This document shows, piece by piece, positions 6,702 through 15,124 of a DNA stretch of 27,450 nucleotides (position 1 is its first letter; each line of letters starts with the position of its first letter). The stretch lies in the NCBI GenBank assembly GCA_030642425.1, contig DAOWNU010000002.1, positions 1-27,450 on the forward strand. Direction: 5' to 3'. The translations under genes and the position numbers were made by a program. Below the pieces are notes generated by a model that did no database searches, was not told where the DNA came from, and saw nothing but the letters and a program-made list of their open reading frames with translations. This stretch comes from a bacterium (lineage in GTDB: Bacteria > UBP14 > UBA6098).

Positions 6702-7268
6702 CTACTGGAGAATGAATTCAAATTCTTCCGGCGGCGAAAAAATATCTCCGGGGTTTCCAAGCGAAGTTTCCCCGAATATAAGCTCGGTCGAGTTCCCGAA
6801 GATGTCCGACCAGATTATCTTAACGGGCAAATATTGGCCGTCCAGTTCCGCCCGGAACTCGACAATGTTGCCCGTGCCGTTTTTCCCGAGAACTATTGCG
6901 CCGTCCTCGCCGGGGATATAGCCGATTTCGAAATCCCCCCGGAGATTATCGAGCAAAACGGCTATGTCGGCATAGACAAAATCCTCGAGCGGAGATTTTA
7001 TTCCGGCGTCGGAGCCTTCGGTGAAAGTGAAAAGCGTTCCCGCAGTAAAGAGAATGAATTCCGCTCCCGTCTTATAGAGCATGTCCGGGCGCCTGAGCGC
7101 TAAAACACCATCCTCCGCGAGCGTGTCGAAAGGGCTAATATCGAGCCTCGTTATTTCTGCGGAGAAATCGACCCGGTCTTCCCATGCCTCGATAATGCTA
7201 TCTTCGACACCGGCATGAAGCGCGACCGAAAGGGTCAGGATTAAAAATATGATAAGTGAATGTTTCAT
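6702..7268 (-). CDS. LolA-like outer-membrane lipoprotein carrier
   Basis: 188 aa with a signal peptide (about 1-19, cleavage after LHA). The body matches the LolA pattern in order: FSAEITRLDISPF, GVLALRRPDMLYK, an 'AGTLFTF' strand, then SPLEDFVYADIAVLLDN and a late VKIIWSDIFGNSTELIFGE strand. LolA homologues carry lipoproteins across the periplasm or bind lipids. The match is by pattern rather than strong identity, so a related lipid-binding role is possible. No ribosome-binding site precedes the ATG, and a promoter -10 (7276-7281) ends seven bases upstream, so the mRNA may be leaderless. Divergent from ispE, upstream of kdsB. Confidence 0.7.
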   Translation of the reverse strand: MKHSLIIFLILTLSVALHAGVEDSIIEAWEDRVDFSAEITRLDISPFDTLAEDGVLALRRPDMLYKTGAEFILFTAGTLFTFTEGSDAGIKSPLEDFVYADIAVLLDNLRGDFEIGYIPGEDGAIVLGKNGTGNIVEFRAELDGQYLPVKIIWSDIFGNSTELIFGETSLGNPGDIFSPPEEFEFILQ

Positions 7269-7275
7269 GTGTTCT

Positions 7276-7303
7276 ATAATATAAGGTATTTTTCCCTAAT
7301 CAA
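7276..7303 (-). promoter_or_regulatory. Promoter of the LolA-like gene, leaderless geometry
   Basis: On the minus strand: TTGATT (7303-7298), 16-base spacer, TATTAT (7281-7276), then seven bases to the ATG at 7268. The expected start is 7269-7270, that is at or one base before the start codon. There is no purine-rich ribosome-binding site in between. Confidence 0.5.
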
Positions 7304-7314
7304 GTAAAAATATC

Positions 7315-7342
7315 TTGGTTTCGCCATTTTGAGCAATATATT
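7315..7342 (+). promoter_or_regulatory. Promoter of ispE, leaderless geometry
   Basis: TTGGTT (7315-7320), 16-base spacer, TATATT (7337-7342), then six bases (ACAAAA) to the ATG at 7349. With the usual -10 to +1 distance, transcription starts on the A of the ATG. No ribosome-binding site is present. Confidence 0.5.
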
Positions 7343-7348
7343 ACAAAA

Positions 7349-8200
7349 ATGGACTCCGTAAGACTAAAAGCTCCCGCAAAGGTCAACCTCTTCCTCGATA
7401 TTATCGGGGAAAGGGACGACGGCTACACCGAAATATACTCGCTGATACAGGCGGTTTCCCTCTACGACGAGATTATTATCGAGCGGGCCGCCTCCGGACT
7501 CTCCCTGTCCTCGAACGACTCCAGCGTCCCGTTGGATAATAGCAATACCGTTGCCATCGCATGGGCGGCTTTGTGTCATCTCACGGGGGCCGAACTCGGC
7601 GCGAAAATTCACCTTGCGAAAAGGATTCCCACCGAAAGCGGTCTCGGCGGCGGCAGCTCCGACTCCGCCTCCGCGATTATCGGCCTTGCGAAAATTTACG
7701 ACTTGAAATTCGACAAAAATACCCAGAAAGCGATTGGCGCCGCCGTGGGCAGCGACGTCCCCTTCTTTTTCGGCACGGGTTGCAGTATTGTCCGGGGAAG
7801 GGGCGAAATTATCGAGGATTATTCCGCTCCCGGAGATTACGCTCTGTTTCTGGTCAAACCTCCCTATGGGATGCCGACGGCACGGGCATATTCGCTCGCG
7901 AAAAAAGCCTTGACAATTACCGATAGGAAGAGTAATTTTAATACTTTGACTCCGGCGATGGCGACACTGGAACTTTGCCGCCGGGGAAACGACCTCGAAG
8001 AAGCTTTTTTGAGCGTTTTTCCCGAAGCGGGGGAAATAAAGAAAAGGCTTATCGGCGCAGGGGCCGAGTATGCCGGGCTTACAGGAAGCGGAAGCGCCTT
8101 TTTCGGTTTGTTCGAAGACATGAATTCGGCCACGCGCGCCGGGCACAAATTCCGGGATATGTGGCGAACAGCTGTCGAGCCTGTCGATATTCGGAATTGA
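7349..8200 (+). CDS. ispE: 4-diphosphocytidyl-2-C-methyl-D-erythritol kinase
   Basis: 283 aa, full length. Phosphorylates CDP-ME in the MEP pathway to isoprenoids, in the cytoplasm. GHMP-kinase features are intact: APAKVNLFL with Lys11, the ATP loop PTESGLGGGSSDSA (94-107), catalytic Asp136 in GSDVPFF, and C-terminal LTGSGSAFFG. Starts right after a promoter -10 with no ribosome-binding site. Followed by 106 bp and tRNA-Gln, prs and rplY, a neighbourhood seen in many bacteria. Shows the organism uses the non-mevalonate pathway. Confidence 0.97.
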   Translation: MDSVRLKAPAKVNLFLDIIGERDDGYTEIYSLIQAVSLYDEIIIERAASGLSLSSNDSSVPLDNSNTVAIAWAALCHLTGAELGAKIHLAKRIPTESGLGGGSSDSASAIIGLAKIYDLKFDKNTQKAIGAAVGSDVPFFFGTGCSIVRGRGEIIEDYSAPGDYALFLVKPPYGMPTARAYSLAKKALTITDRKSNFNTLTPAMATLELCRRGNDLEEAFLSVFPEAGEIKKRLIGAGAEYAGLTGSGSAFFGLFEDMNSATRAGHKFRDMWRTAVEPVDIRN

Positions 8201-8306
8201 CAAAGGAATTACCGGCGGGACGAAAATAGTTTTTTTAAATATTTTATCGCCCGCGACCGTTCCAATTGAGACGGCGCCGGTTTTGCGTTCACCGCTTCTA
8301 TATTAC

Positions 8307-8378
8307 TGGGGTGTAGCCAAGCGGCAAGGCAACGGGTTTTGGTCCCGTCATTCGGAGGTTCGACTCCTCCCACCCCAG
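8307..8378 (+). tRNA. tRNA-Gln (anticodon TTG)
   Basis: 72 bases. Acceptor stem TGGGGTG (8307-8313) pairs with CACCCCA (8371-8377), discriminator G8378. The anticodon stem ACGGG/CCCGT encloses TTTTGGT with anticodon TTG at 8339-8341. The T arm GGAGG-TTCGACT-CCTCC is intact. The CCA end is not encoded. Lies 28 bases before prs and is probably processed from a common transcript. Confidence 0.97.
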
Positions 8379-8406
8379 AATTTATCGGAGTAGCTGGAAT
8401 AATATA

Positions 8407-9402
8407 ATGAAGAATCTCAAACTGATAATCGGAAGAGCAAATCCCCAGCTTGGACTCGATATATCCCGTCACCTCGGGGTCGAGCCATGCAAAACCACAC
8501 TCAAGAATTTCAACGACGGCGAGATACGTTTCAAAATCGAGGAGAATATCAGGGGAACGGATGTCTTCATTGTCCAGCCAACTTTTCCCCCCGCCGAGAA
8601 TATCCTCGAACTTCTCATAATGATAGACGCTGTCCGCCGCGCCAGTTCGAAAAGAATTACCGCGGTAATACCATATTATGGATACGCCCGTCAGGACAGG
8701 AAGGACGAGCCGAGGGTATCGATTTCGAGTAAGCTTGTTGCCAATATAATAACCAGCGCGGGCGCGGACCGGATTTTGACAATGGATTTGCACGCCCCGC
8801 AGATACAAGGCTTTTTCGATATCCCAACCGACCAGCTTGTTTCCACGCTGCTTTTCAAGAGATATATCGAGCATGAGATACTTTCGGACCTCGATGAAGA
8901 AGAGCGCAAAAATGTCGTTATCGTAAGCCCCGATATCGGCGGGGTAAAAAGGGCGGAAGGGATAGCTAAAAGGCTCGATTTGAAGATCGCTATCGTGTAT
9001 AAGCGCCGCAAAAAAGACACAAATCAGCCGGAAGCGCTGAAAGTTGTCGGGGATATTTCGGGCAAGGTGGCGATCCTTCTCGACGATATAATAGACACTG
9101 CGGGCACGATGCAGGAGGCCTGTAAATTGCTCAAACGGGAAGGCGCCCGCAAAGTATATATTTGTGCGACACATCCACTTCTCTCGGGGCCGGCGCTCGA
9201 GCGCCTCGACAACACACCTATAGACCGTCTCACAGTCACGGACACGATCCCCCTTCCGGAAGAAAAAAGACGGGATTATATCAAGATTATCCCAACCGGC
9301 AGCTTTTTTGCTATGGCTATTCATAACTTACATTTTGAGAAATCGGTCGCGATCCTTCTCGACGAGAAGGCCTCGCTCGAATTATGGGAAAAACCTAATT
9401 AA
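8407..9402 (+). CDS. prs: Ribose-phosphate pyrophosphokinase (PRPP synthetase)
   Basis: 331 aa, slightly longer than the usual 310-320. Makes PRPP from ribose 5-phosphate and ATP for nucleotide, His and Trp synthesis. Motifs in order: FNDGEIRFKIEENIRG, YYGYARQDRKD, MDLHAPQIQGFFDIP, SPDIGGVKRA, the flexible loop KRRKKDTNQPEA and the PRPP-binding loop DDIIDTAGTM. The ribosome-binding site is weak (CTGGA about eight bases upstream). Eleven bases separate it from rplY, whose ribosome-binding site overlaps the prs stop codon. Confidence 0.97.
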   Translation: MKNLKLIIGRANPQLGLDISRHLGVEPCKTTLKNFNDGEIRFKIEENIRGTDVFIVQPTFPPAENILELLIMIDAVRRASSKRITAVIPYYGYARQDRKDEPRVSISSKLVANIITSAGADRILTMDLHAPQIQGFFDIPTDQLVSTLLFKRYIEHEILSDLDEEERKNVVIVSPDIGGVKRAEGIAKRLDLKIAIVYKRRKKDTNQPEALKVVGDISGKVAILLDDIIDTAGTMQEACKLLKREGARKVYICATHPLLSGPALERLDNTPIDRLTVTDTIPLPEEKRRDYIKIIPTGSFFAMAIHNLHFEKSVAILLDEKASLELWEKPN

Positions 9403-9413
9403 GGAGATAGAAA

Positions 9414-10082
9414 ATGGAAATTTTACAACTAAAGGTTGAAGAGAGGGATAACTTCGGAAAGGGGCCGTCCAAGAGGATTCGCCTCGAGGGCCTTGTGCCG
9501 GGAGTTATCTACGGCCGGGAAATGCAGCCGCGCCACGTATTGGTATCCGAGCATGAGATATCGACGCTTGTCCGCCGGACGGGGGAACACTCCCTTGTCG
9601 AGGTGACTATCGGCTCCGACAAACCCGAACTGGCGATCTTTGCCGATATTCAGCATCATCCGGTTACAGACCGTATCCTGCATATCGATTTTAAAACTAT
9701 CAAGCGCGGTCAGGCTATCGAGGTGCCGGTGGATATCGAGTTTGTCGGCGAGGCGGTTGGAGCGAAGGAAGGAGGCATGTTCATGGCCAACCTTTATCAA
9801 TTGACTATCAAGGCCGTGCCGATGAAAATACCTTCCAGTATCGTGGTGGACATCACAGAACTCGATCTCGAACATGCTATGCATGTGAGCGATGTGGTTG
9901 TCGGCGAGGATATGGAAATAATGGACGATCCTGATCTTACGATTGCCTCTATTGTTATGCCCAGAATCGTTATCGAAGAAGAGGTCGAAGAGGAAGAGGT
10001 TCCGGAAGAGGGGGCAGAGGAAGGCGCCGAAGAAGAGAAGGAAGATTCCGCAAAGAAAACAGAATCCGGAGAGAAGGGCTGA
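9414..10082 (+). CDS. rplY: Ribosomal protein bL25, CTC (long) form
   Basis: 222 aa. Residues about 1-90 are the 5S rRNA-binding L25 domain (RDNFGKGPSKRIR, GLVPGVIYG, LHIDFKTI), residues about 98-185 the CTC beta domain (VPVDIEFVGEAVG), and 187-222 a very acidic tail of Glu and Ala repeats (EEEVEEEEVPEEG), usual for the CTC form. AAGGAG at 9401-9406 lies seven bases before the ATG. The normal downstream neighbour pth is absent; instead the SLBB export gene starts one base after the stop. Confidence 0.96.
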   Translation: MEILQLKVEERDNFGKGPSKRIRLEGLVPGVIYGREMQPRHVLVSEHEISTLVRRTGEHSLVEVTIGSDKPELAIFADIQHHPVTDRILHIDFKTIKRGQAIEVPVDIEFVGEAVGAKEGGMFMANLYQLTIKAVPMKIPSSIVVDITELDLEHAMHVSDVVVGEDMEIMDDPDLTIASIVMPRIVIEEEVEEEEVPEEGAEEGAEEEKEDSAKKTESGEKG

Positions 10083-10083
10083 T

Positions 10084-12444
10084 ATGCGAAGCGTTCGTAA
10101 TGCCTTATCATTATTCTGGATTCTATTCTTAGTGTTTGGACTACATGCACAGAATATCCCGCCGGAACTACAGCGGCAATACGAACGCTATCTTTCCAGA
10201 GAGCATTTCCAACCGGAATCGGGCGAAATACCCGGATATAAAACGCCGGATATCTATGAGGAAACCGATTCCTTCCTGTTCGAGCAGAAAGAAGGGGAAC
10301 GCCTGGAAATTACCGAAGAACGGAAGGAAGAGGTTACTTTTTACGAGTTTATTGTTGTCGAAGGGGATACCGTTCAAAAGATATTGAAGGCCGCTCCGAT
10401 GGAACTCGAATTTTTCGGCGCGGATTTTTTCGAGGGAACCGCAGATCTTCCGAGAACCGGCGCTCCGGTCGCAGGCAGCTACAAATTACGTCAGGGAGAT
10501 AATCTGCTAGTTAACCTGTGGGGCAGCGTCGATTACGAATACAATCTGACTATCGACCGGGAGGGAAAGGTTTTTATCCCCAAAGCCGGAACTCTCGCGT
10601 TGTCCGGTTATACGCTCGACCGTGCTTCGGAATTGATCCAAGCCACTTTGTCCCGTATATACAGCGATTTCGAGGTCGATGTTACTCTGGCGAAGATCAG
10701 GGGGATCACGGTTTTTGTGGTCGGCGAGGTCAATGCGCCCGGAGTTTATTCTCTTTCCGGTCTTGGCCATGTTATCGACGCTCTCGTTGCGGCTACAGGC
10801 CCGAATGAATTCGGGTCATATAGGAATATTACCGTTTATCGCAACGCCAGACCGGTTGCAAAATTCGACCTTTACGATTTTATCCTCGATGGCGCAACTT
10901 CCGGTAATATCCAGCTTGCTAACGGCGATGTTGTCTCTATTCCGAGGCTCGGCTCTACTGTAAAAATAAGAGGAAAGGTCAGAAGACCCGCTATATATGA
11001 AATCGAGGATTCGACCACGCTGGCGGGAGTTATCGAACTCGCCGGCGGGGTGCTTCCCGATGCCCATACCGGTGCGGTCATGGTTGACAGGATCGAAGAT
11101 GGCCTTCATAAGGTGGTGACCTTCGATCTGGCGGATAGTATTAAGGCCCATAAACTTGCATGTTCCGGCGACGATTTTTCAATATTCTCCATCGACAAGT
11201 ATAGGACGAATCTGGTTTTCCTCGAGGGCCAGGTAGTTCAAGCGGGGGCGTTCGAATTGGAAGATTCGATGAGGGTATCGGACCTTCTTATGGGCGGAGA
11301 TCAATTGCTCCCGGATGCCTATAAAGAACGTGCAGATCTGATCCGCATGCTGGCGGACCGTATAAGGGAGATTATTCCCGTGGACCTCGAACTTGCCCTC
11401 GCCGGGCGGGGGGAGGCGGAAGACCTAATCCTTAGGAGCGAAGATCTGCTCGTAATTTACAGTATTTGGGATGTTGAAGAGAGGGATGTCATCTCGATAT
11501 ATGGAGCAGTGAGACGACCGGGTGAGTTCGAGTTATTCCGTAATATGAGAGTTTCCGATCTCGTTTTCGAATCGGGAGGTTTGATTGAAAGCGCCTTCCG
11601 CGAAAAAGCGGAACTTGCTCGTATCAACCCCGGAGAACCCGCCGAGGTTGTTGAAATCGATCTTATCGAGGCTGTTACAAATCCGGGCGGCCCGAAGGAC
11701 ATACTTCTTCAACCTTACGATATATTGTTTATCAGGGATATTCCCGGCTGGAAATTGCAGGATATTGTTACAATAGATGGTGAGGTTCGATTCCCCGGCA
11801 AATATGCTCTGATCCAGCAGAACGAAAGACTATCGCATCTAATCGAACGTGCCGGCGGTTTTACACCCGAGGCTTTTCTAAACGGCGCGGTCTTTCTCAG
11901 GCCGAAACTTACCGTGGATATCGAGGGAAGAAACTTGCATTATGTGGTGCAGCAGACCCAGGAAGCAATTCTCGATTCCGTCGGTAAAATAGTCCCCGCA
12001 CCGTATCTGTTCAGATACGATCCGGAGCAACTCGCCCGGATTATAATAGATATGGATAGAGTAGTCAAGGGAGTTCCGGAGGATGACATTATTCTCGAGA
12101 ATGAAGATTCTATATATGTGCCCAAAATACCCACGGGAGTCACGATTGTGGGTATGGTCGCTTCAAATGGCACAATTCACTGGCTGCCGGGGAAACGTGT
12201 GAACTACTATATCCAGCGGGCCGGGGGATTTACACGTAACGCCGATACCGGAGGAATTAGGCTGGTCAAAGCCAACGGTAAAGTTGTGAAGGTTTCGCTC
12301 AGATCGAGCGGAGTGGAACCCGGAGACGCGATTATTGTTCCGCAGCAGCTCAAACGGAAAACCGACTGGATGTCCATTGTCAATCAGACAGTCTCTGTTC
12401 TCAGCGGTCTTGCAACAACGCTTTATATAATTCTTAAATTATAA
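10084..12444 (+). CDS. Outer-membrane polysaccharide export protein (OPX/Wza-like) with six SLBB domains
   Basis: 786 aa. I start it at 10084, where a signal peptide begins (MRSVRN then a hydrophobic core, cleavage after LHA, about 22); a longer in-frame reading from 9943 would overlap rplY. The polysaccharide-export domain spans about 128-205 (GSYKLRQGDNLLVNLWG, VFIPKAGTL). SLBB domains start near 207 (VGEVNAPGVYSL), 293, 376, 469, 561 and 686, most with the GxVxxPGxY and LIExAGG signatures. Residues about 761-784 are a hydrophobic helix, as in the Wza C-terminal helix barrel. With no Cys at the signal site, it is not a lipoprotein. Six SLBB units are more than in Wza, closer to long exporters of the Group 3 type. 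Wzz follows after one base. Confidence 0.92.
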   Translation: MRSVRNALSLFWILFLVFGLHAQNIPPELQRQYERYLSREHFQPESGEIPGYKTPDIYEETDSFLFEQKEGERLEITEERKEEVTFYEFIVVEGDTVQKILKAAPMELEFFGADFFEGTADLPRTGAPVAGSYKLRQGDNLLVNLWGSVDYEYNLTIDREGKVFIPKAGTLALSGYTLDRASELIQATLSRIYSDFEVDVTLAKIRGITVFVVGEVNAPGVYSLSGLGHVIDALVAATGPNEFGSYRNITVYRNARPVAKFDLYDFILDGATSGNIQLANGDVVSIPRLGSTVKIRGKVRRPAIYEIEDSTTLAGVIELAGGVLPDAHTGAVMVDRIEDGLHKVVTFDLADSIKAHKLACSGDDFSIFSIDKYRTNLVFLEGQVVQAGAFELEDSMRVSDLLMGGDQLLPDAYKERADLIRMLADRIREIIPVDLELALAGRGEAEDLILRSEDLLVIYSIWDVEERDVISIYGAVRRPGEFELFRNMRVSDLVFESGGLIESAFREKAELARINPGEPAEVVEIDLIEAVTNPGGPKDILLQPYDILFIRDIPGWKLQDIVTIDGEVRFPGKYALIQQNERLSHLIERAGGFTPEAFLNGAVFLRPKLTVDIEGRNLHYVVQQTQEAILDSVGKIVPAPYLFRYDPEQLARIIIDMDRVVKGVPEDDIILENEDSIYVPKIPTGVTIVGMVASNGTIHWLPGKRVNYYIQRAGGFTRNADTGGIRLVKANGKVVKVSLRSSGVEPGDAIIVPQQLKRKTDWMSIVNQTVSVLSGLATTLYIILKL

Positions 12445-12445
12445 T

Positions 12446-13480
12446 ATGGATGATTTACGGCAGGAAATGAATTCAAGGTTCAACCAGTATCTTCGACTTC
12501 TTGTTAGAAGAAGGCGGATCTTTTATCTAACCGTCGGATTGCCGCTCATATTTTCGATAGTGTTCGTCGCAGTTGCCCGACCTTCTTATAAGGCCGTTGG
12601 AAGAATATTGCCCACAAGCGATTCAGCGAATATAGGTGTTATGGGATTTTTATCCGGGTTGCTTGGCCAGCAAGGCATGAGCAGCGTTGACGGCGTCCCG
12701 AGTTCTTTTCTTTATGTCGATATTCTCAATTCCAGAACCGTTCTTGGAAATGTTATGTCCGCCGAATATACATATAATAAACGCGGGAAACATGTAAAGG
12801 CAGACCTTTATTCGATATTCAAATTGCCGAGGACGGTGGAATCTATCGAAGATTTCCGTGAGAAGGTCTCCGCGAAGATGAATCTGGAAAACGGTATGAT
12901 AAAGGTCACGGCAACTGCCCCTAAGCCGGAACTGGCCTCCCAGATTGTGAATGTCTGGCTTCGCGAACTCGGTAATTTCAACCAAAATATAAGGGTTACA
13001 CAAGCTGGAGAGAACCTAAAATATATCGAGGAGCGTCTTGAGAGAGCGAGAGCGGAACATCAGGTAATCTCCGATTCGCTGGTCGAGTTCCTGAATGCAA
13101 ACAGGGGTTATCCCGATGCCGCCACTCCAGAGGTTAAGGCGGAAGTCGACCGGTTAGAGAGCAATGTGAATATCAAGGATCAGGTGCGGATACTTCTCTC
13201 CGAGCAATATGAGATGGCCAGACTCACAAAACAAAAGACCACTCCGGTAGTATCGATACTCGATACCGCGATTCCACCCTCCGAGAAGGATGGCCCAAAT
13301 AGAATACCGATATTCATAATATCGCTGGCCTTTTGCTGTGTTGTAATGGTTATCAGCCTGACCATCCTCGAAGCTCGAAGCCCCACTCCTGTTGATATGC
13401 CGGTAACATGGGCCGAGATACGCGGAGCTTTGAAAAAGGATTGGAGACTTATCGTCTCGGTATTCAGGAGAAGGGCTTGA
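12446..13480 (+). CDS. Wzz-family chain-length regulator / polysaccharide co-polymerase
   Basis: 344 aa. Typical layout: cytoplasmic N-terminus, TM1 about 25-44 followed by the Wzz motif with PSYKAVGRILP, a periplasmic domain with a coiled-coil region about 190-260 (ERLERARAEHQVISDSLVEF), a Pro-rich stretch AIPPSEKDGPNR and TM2 about 288-308. No tyrosine-kinase domain follows, only 36 cytoplasmic residues, so it is the kinase-less type. Should set glycan length with the polymerase and contact the SLBB exporter. One base separates it from the exporter gene; the next gene's TTG start overlaps its stop. Confidence 0.9.
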   Translation: MDDLRQEMNSRFNQYLRLLVRRRRIFYLTVGLPLIFSIVFVAVARPSYKAVGRILPTSDSANIGVMGFLSGLLGQQGMSSVDGVPSSFLYVDILNSRTVLGNVMSAEYTYNKRGKHVKADLYSIFKLPRTVESIEDFREKVSAKMNLENGMIKVTATAPKPELASQIVNVWLRELGNFNQNIRVTQAGENLKYIEERLERARAEHQVISDSLVEFLNANRGYPDAATPEVKAEVDRLESNVNIKDQVRILLSEQYEMARLTKQKTTPVVSILDTAIPPSEKDGPNRIPIFIISLAFCCVVMVISLTILEARSPTPVDMPVTWAEIRGALKKDWRLIVSVFRRRA

Positions 13481-14919
13481 GAGAAAACGCGGCAAATGTT
13501 GAGACGAATACGCCCCGAATGGTCTACATCGGGGTGTTTGTTTGGGCTTTGACAGCGGCTTTTATTATAGTTTGGCCCAATCCGAGAATAATTTTGCCCT
13601 TTTTTGCGTTGACCGGAGCGCTCCTCATCGTTTTTCCGTTGAGAACCGCGCTCTTTACTATAGTTATCGTTATTCTATCATACGATTCATATACATCAAG
13701 CGTTAAACTTTTTTCGCGCAATGTTTATTTGCTCGAGTTTGTTTTTGTATTTCTAATTGCAATTTTTACGATAGAAATGATCACCGGTCGATTGAAGCTC
13801 ACTGTATCGCCCACATTGATCCTTTTCTGCGTTTTTCTGCTTAGCTCATTTTTACAGTTTTATCGGGGGATTGTTTTGGGGAATGATCTCTCCCTTGTCC
13901 GAACCTCTATGCGTTCTTTGATGTTCTATTTTCTTGCTTTACCGGTCGCAATGTTCTTTTCGGGGGGTGGGTCGATAAGGAAATTCATCAATATAACGAT
14001 TGTAGGCTGGGCTGCCGCCGTGGCCTATTACCTGCTTGAGTATTCGGGAATTATACTATCGACTCAGGTTTCGGTGACCGGAAGACTGGTTTCTCCGCCG
14101 GCAATGAACGCTATTGGCTTTATACCACTGCTCATATTAATTATGCTGGAAACCGGGAATGAAAAACCTGCATGGGAGAAGATGGCATTTCTCTTTCTGA
14201 TCCTCGCCAGCTTTGTTGTAATAACACTCACTCAATACCGCACAATGGTTGTGAATCTTCTAATAGAATTTACGTTACTTTTCATTCTTCATATAAGATA
14301 CTATTCCCGGAGAAAAGGAACTACAGTAATAAAAAATACTTTTGTTTTGCTTGTTATTGGGTTGATCGGTGTTTTTGTTCTCAGGGGTTTTCTTAGCGAG
14401 AAGACGGATTTAGTTTTCTTTAATATCCTGACTCGTATAAAATCCCTTGCTATGCTGCGTCAGGACCTGGCGTTAATTGCCCGTTTTCGACAGGTTCTCG
14501 AGACGATTGAACTGGTTAAGGGAAATTGGCTATTAGGCAGAGGGCTGGGTCTGGAATGGCATTCCCTGTATTTTTGGGGATGGACTAAGATCGATAATGT
14601 TTATTTTAATATTATAGGTCATCAGGGGCTGGTCGGCCTGTCGATCTATCTGTCGATATATGCACTGTGGTTACAGCGCTCGATTAGACTTCTTCTGAAT
14701 AAGGCAAGGATCGAGGATAGCGTTATCCGGGCCTTCGTTTTTACCCAACCAGCAGTGATTGTAGCGATGTTGGCAAACGGGTTCACCTCCGCAAATTACT
14801 ATACTTTTCCGGTGGACTTCTGCCTACTTATTTTCTGGGCGATGACCACCGAGCATATTTATAGGAAAGTGCTGATTGATCCACCGGTAAAAGCGGCGGA
14901 ACAAGAATTAAAAGTGTAA
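13477..14919 (+). CDS. O-antigen polymerase/ligase-type membrane protein (Wzy/WaaL family)
   Basis: 480 aa with about ten or eleven hydrophobic segments. Family signature near the C-terminus: GRGLGLEWHSLY, then DNVYFNIIGHQGLVGL, the periplasmic loop of the Wzy_C domain. I choose TTG at 13477: its TTGA overlaps the Wzz stop and AGGAG at 13466-13470 lies six bases upstream. An ATG at 13408 would add 23 residues that overlap Wzz in another frame and has no ribosome-binding site; ATG at 13519 is also possible. Its place between Wzz and a flippase favours polymerase over ligase. Base composition looks more AT-rich than the neighbours, as is common for such genes. Confidence 0.85.
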   Translation: MRENAANVETNTPRMVYIGVFVWALTAAFIIVWPNPRIILPFFALTGALLIVFPLRTALFTIVIVILSYDSYTSSVKLFSRNVYLLEFVFVFLIAIFTIEMITGRLKLTVSPTLILFCVFLLSSFLQFYRGIVLGNDLSLVRTSMRSLMFYFLALPVAMFFSGGGSIRKFINITIVGWAAAVAYYLLEYSGIILSTQVSVTGRLVSPPAMNAIGFIPLLILIMLETGNEKPAWEKMAFLFLILASFVVITLTQYRTMVVNLLIEFTLLFILHIRYYSRRKGTTVIKNTFVLLVIGLIGVFVLRGFLSEKTDLVFFNILTRIKSLAMLRQDLALIARFRQVLETIELVKGNWLLGRGLGLEWHSLYFWGWTKIDNVYFNIIGHQGLVGLSIYLSIYALWLQRSIRLLLNKARIEDSVIRAFVFTQPAVIVAMLANGFTSANYYTFPVDFCLLIFWAMTTEHIYRKVLIDPPVKAAEQELKV

Positions 14920-15012
14920 ATGATACGGTTTTACAAAATGTATGAACCAATTATTGCGATTATTGCAATTGCACAGATAACCGCGTTTTTCTTTTATCTC
15001 GCGGTTTTCTGA
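14920..15012 (+). CDS. Possible 30-aa single-helix membrane peptide
   Basis: ATG follows directly on the TAA of the Wzy-like gene (14917-14919). The 30 codons give a charged start (MIRFYKMYE) and a long hydrophobic stretch (PIIAIIAIAQITAFFFYLAV). The frame ends with TGA at 15010-15012. No clear ribosome-binding site, and a terminator-like hairpin (14979-15009) overlaps the 3' end, which argues that part of this is simply a terminator. No homologue known to me. Confidence 0.25.
   Translation: MIRFYKMYEPIIAIIAIAQITAFFFYLAVF
14979..15009 (+). terminator. Hairpin with T-run after the Wzy-like gene
   Basis: AACCGCG (14979-14985), a 14-base T-rich loop, CGCGGTT (15000-15006) and then TTC. The perfect 7-bp stem with T-rich end fits a weak intrinsic terminator or attenuator inside the polysaccharide cluster, 60 bases past the Wzy stop. 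Confidence 0.4.
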
Positions 15013-15124
15013 CAATTCACTTACGACATGAACAGAAGGGGGATCGCCTTTGGGCCGGGCAGGTGTTTTCACTTGTTTATCTCCGATAATATAAACATCC
15101 CGTAGGAAAGGCGCTATTTTTCGA

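Noticed and set aside
8215..8254. Terminator after ispE (GCGGG with CCCGC, A/T-rich inner stem)
   Set aside because: The stem is interrupted by an internal loop, the T-run is inside the loop rather than after the stem, and tRNA-Gln and prs follow closely.
8209..9324. 371-codon minus-strand frame opposite prs
   Set aside because: It lies wholly across tRNA-Gln and prs, whose identities are certain; its protein shows no family features.
9943..10083. N-terminal extension of the SLBB export protein from 9943
   Set aside because: The extra 47 codons are a basic shadow of the acidic rplY tail; the signal peptide begins at 10084.
15045..15113. Stem CGCCTTT/AAAGGCG before the flippase gene
   Set aside because: Seven bases separated by 55 are expected by chance in a region of this length.
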